The position numbers and the translations under genes are program-made. Shown piece by piece: positions 4,858-5,623 of a stretch of DNA of 5,623 nt. The stretch's first letter is position 1. Each line of letters starts with the position of its first letter. This DNA is from Candidatus Omnitrophota bacterium. GTDB lineage: Bacteria > Omnitrophota > Gorgyraeia > Gygaellales > Profunditerraquicolaceae. Location of the stretch: NCBI GenBank assembly GCA_028715095.1, contig JAQUSM010000081.1, positions 1 through 5,623 on the forward strand, written 5' to 3'. The notes under the pieces are model-generated. The model did no database searches. It was not told the DNA's origin and saw nothing but the letters and a program-made list of their open reading frames with translations.

Positions 4858-5623
4858 GAATTCTCATGATGACAAATACTTATTTTCCGATTGTCGGAGG
4901 GCTAGAGCAATCGATTTATTCTTTTAGCGAAGAGTTTAAAAGTTTAGGGCATGAGGTTTTAATTGTCACTCCGGCTTTTGGGGGCGCCCCGGCAGAGGAA
5001 CCGGGTGTTATCCGGATCCCGGCCATTCAAAAATTTAGCGGGACTGTTTTCTCGGTTAACTTTCCGGTATCCGGGCTCTTAACGCGATTAATGAAAGAAT
5101 TTATGCCGGATATGGTACACAGCCATTGCCCGTTTTTTATGGGTGATTTTGCCTTGCGGCTCAGCCGGCAGCATGCCATACCGCTGGTATTTACGTATCA
5201 CACGATGTTTGAGCAGTATATGCATGATTGGCCGGTTCAGAATGAGGGGGTCAAGCGTTTTATTGTTAAGCTTGCCGCCGGATATGCCAATTTAGTGGAC
5301 CAGGTAATTGTCCCTAGTGAAAGTGTAAAGGAGATCTTGCTTAAAAGAGGCGTTAAGACTCCTATGGAGGTTATTTCTACGGGGGTAGATTTGGAACGTT
5401 TTGCCAAAGGTGATGGAAAAGCTTTCCGCCAGGAGAATCAGATTCCTCCCGATGCCTTAGTGGTCGGTCATGCCGGACGCCTGGCTCCGGAGAAGAATTT
5501 AGAATTCCTAACAAATTGTATGGTTGAATTATTAAAAAAAGAGCCAAGAGCCCATGCCCTGATCGTTGGACTTGGCCCATCGGAACAAATGATCAAAAAC
5601 ACCTTTGCACAAGCCGGCTTAGA
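4854..5623 (+). CDS. GT4 family glycosyltransferase, diacylglycerol glucosyltransferase-like (cut at right edge)
   Basis: 256 complete codons are visible; the gene runs off the window. The N-terminal Rossmann half starts MRILMMTNTYFP and has the glycine turn IVGGLEQS (13-20) and LGHEVLIVTP (31-40), typical of retaining GT4 (GT-B fold) enzymes. HSHCPFFMGDFALRLS (89-104) and VFTYHTMFEQYMHDWP (112-127) are the acceptor-side pattern seen in diacylglycerol alpha-glucosyltransferases and their relatives. VIVPSESVKEIL (151-162) and ISTGVDLERF (174-183) mark the domain crossover, and GHAGRLAPEKNLEFL (205-219) begins the nucleotide-sugar-binding half. The E-x7-E donor-binding motif would lie beyond the edge. 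It probably transfers a hexose from a nucleotide sugar to a membrane lipid at the cytoplasmic face. A mannosyltransferase acting on another lipid acceptor is the main alternative. The start is supported by MRIL, by GGAG seven bases upstream and by the spacing from the previous gene. Confidence 0.85.
   Translation, partial: MRILMMTNTYFPIVGGLEQSIYSFSEEFKSLGHEVLIVTPAFGGAPAEEPGVIRIPAIQKFSGTVFSVNFPVSGLLTRLMKEFMPDMVHSHCPFFMGDFALRLSRQHAIPLVFTYHTMFEQYMHDWPVQNEGVKRFIVKLAAGYANLVDQVIVPSESVKEILLKRGVKTPMEVISTGVDLERFAKGDGKAFRQENQIPPDALVVGHAGRLAPEKNLEFLTNCMVELLKKEPRAHALIVGLGPSEQMIKNTFAQAGL

Noticed and set aside
5377..5580. Minus-strand open frame of 67 codons opposite the glycosyltransferase
   Set aside because: The plus strand there encodes conserved GT4 motifs (STGVDLERF, GRLAPEKN), and the minus-strand product is low in recognisable structure.

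Overview
The window reads as one co-directional (+ strand) gene cluster from an uncultivated bacterium. My best guess is Candidatus Omnitrophota or a similar candidate phylum. The reasons are domain architectures that I associate with those genomes and a short GC-rich palindrome, encoding Leu-Pro-Ala-Gly, lodged inside protein-coding sequence. No marker gene is present, so the taxonomy is inference. Nothing convincing is encoded on the minus strand, and I see no tRNA, rRNA, CRISPR array or transposase.

Layout. (1) 3-299: end of a gene open at the left edge, possibly the C-terminus of a patatin-like lipase. (2) 309-503: a 64-residue two-helix membrane protein of the DUF3185 family, with a perfect Shine-Dalgarno (SD) overlapping the upstream stop. 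(3) 535-3333: a 932-residue fusion of a four-helix GtrA-type membrane domain to a GH15-like six-hairpin glycosidase. (4) 3326-4786: a 486-residue protein that overlaps the previous stop by 8 bases. It carries the C-terminal subdomain of an adenylate-forming acyl ligase without its large N-terminal domain, then an acyl carrier domain, then a PlsC acyltransferase. (5) 4787-4853: a spacer with two hairpins, the second burying the SD of the next gene, and a 23-codon frame bridging the two genes by TAATG and ATGA overlaps. (6) 4854 to the right edge: a GT4 glycosyltransferase resembling diacylglycerol glucosyltransferases, cut off after 256 codons.

Working together (inference). A GtrA domain (a family linked to lipid-carried sugars), a sugar-cleaving or sugar-phosphorolysing domain, an acyl carrier plus acyltransferase, and a lipid-type glycosyltransferase suggest a membrane glycolipid or lipid-linked glycan pathway. 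Charge distribution places the glycosidase domain in the cytoplasm, which is unusual for an envelope-glycan enzyme.

The points most worth a second look are the GtrA-glycosidase fusion, the ligase lacking its N-terminal domain with a palindromic repeat at its boundary, and the SD-masking hairpin crossed by a tiny coupled reading frame.
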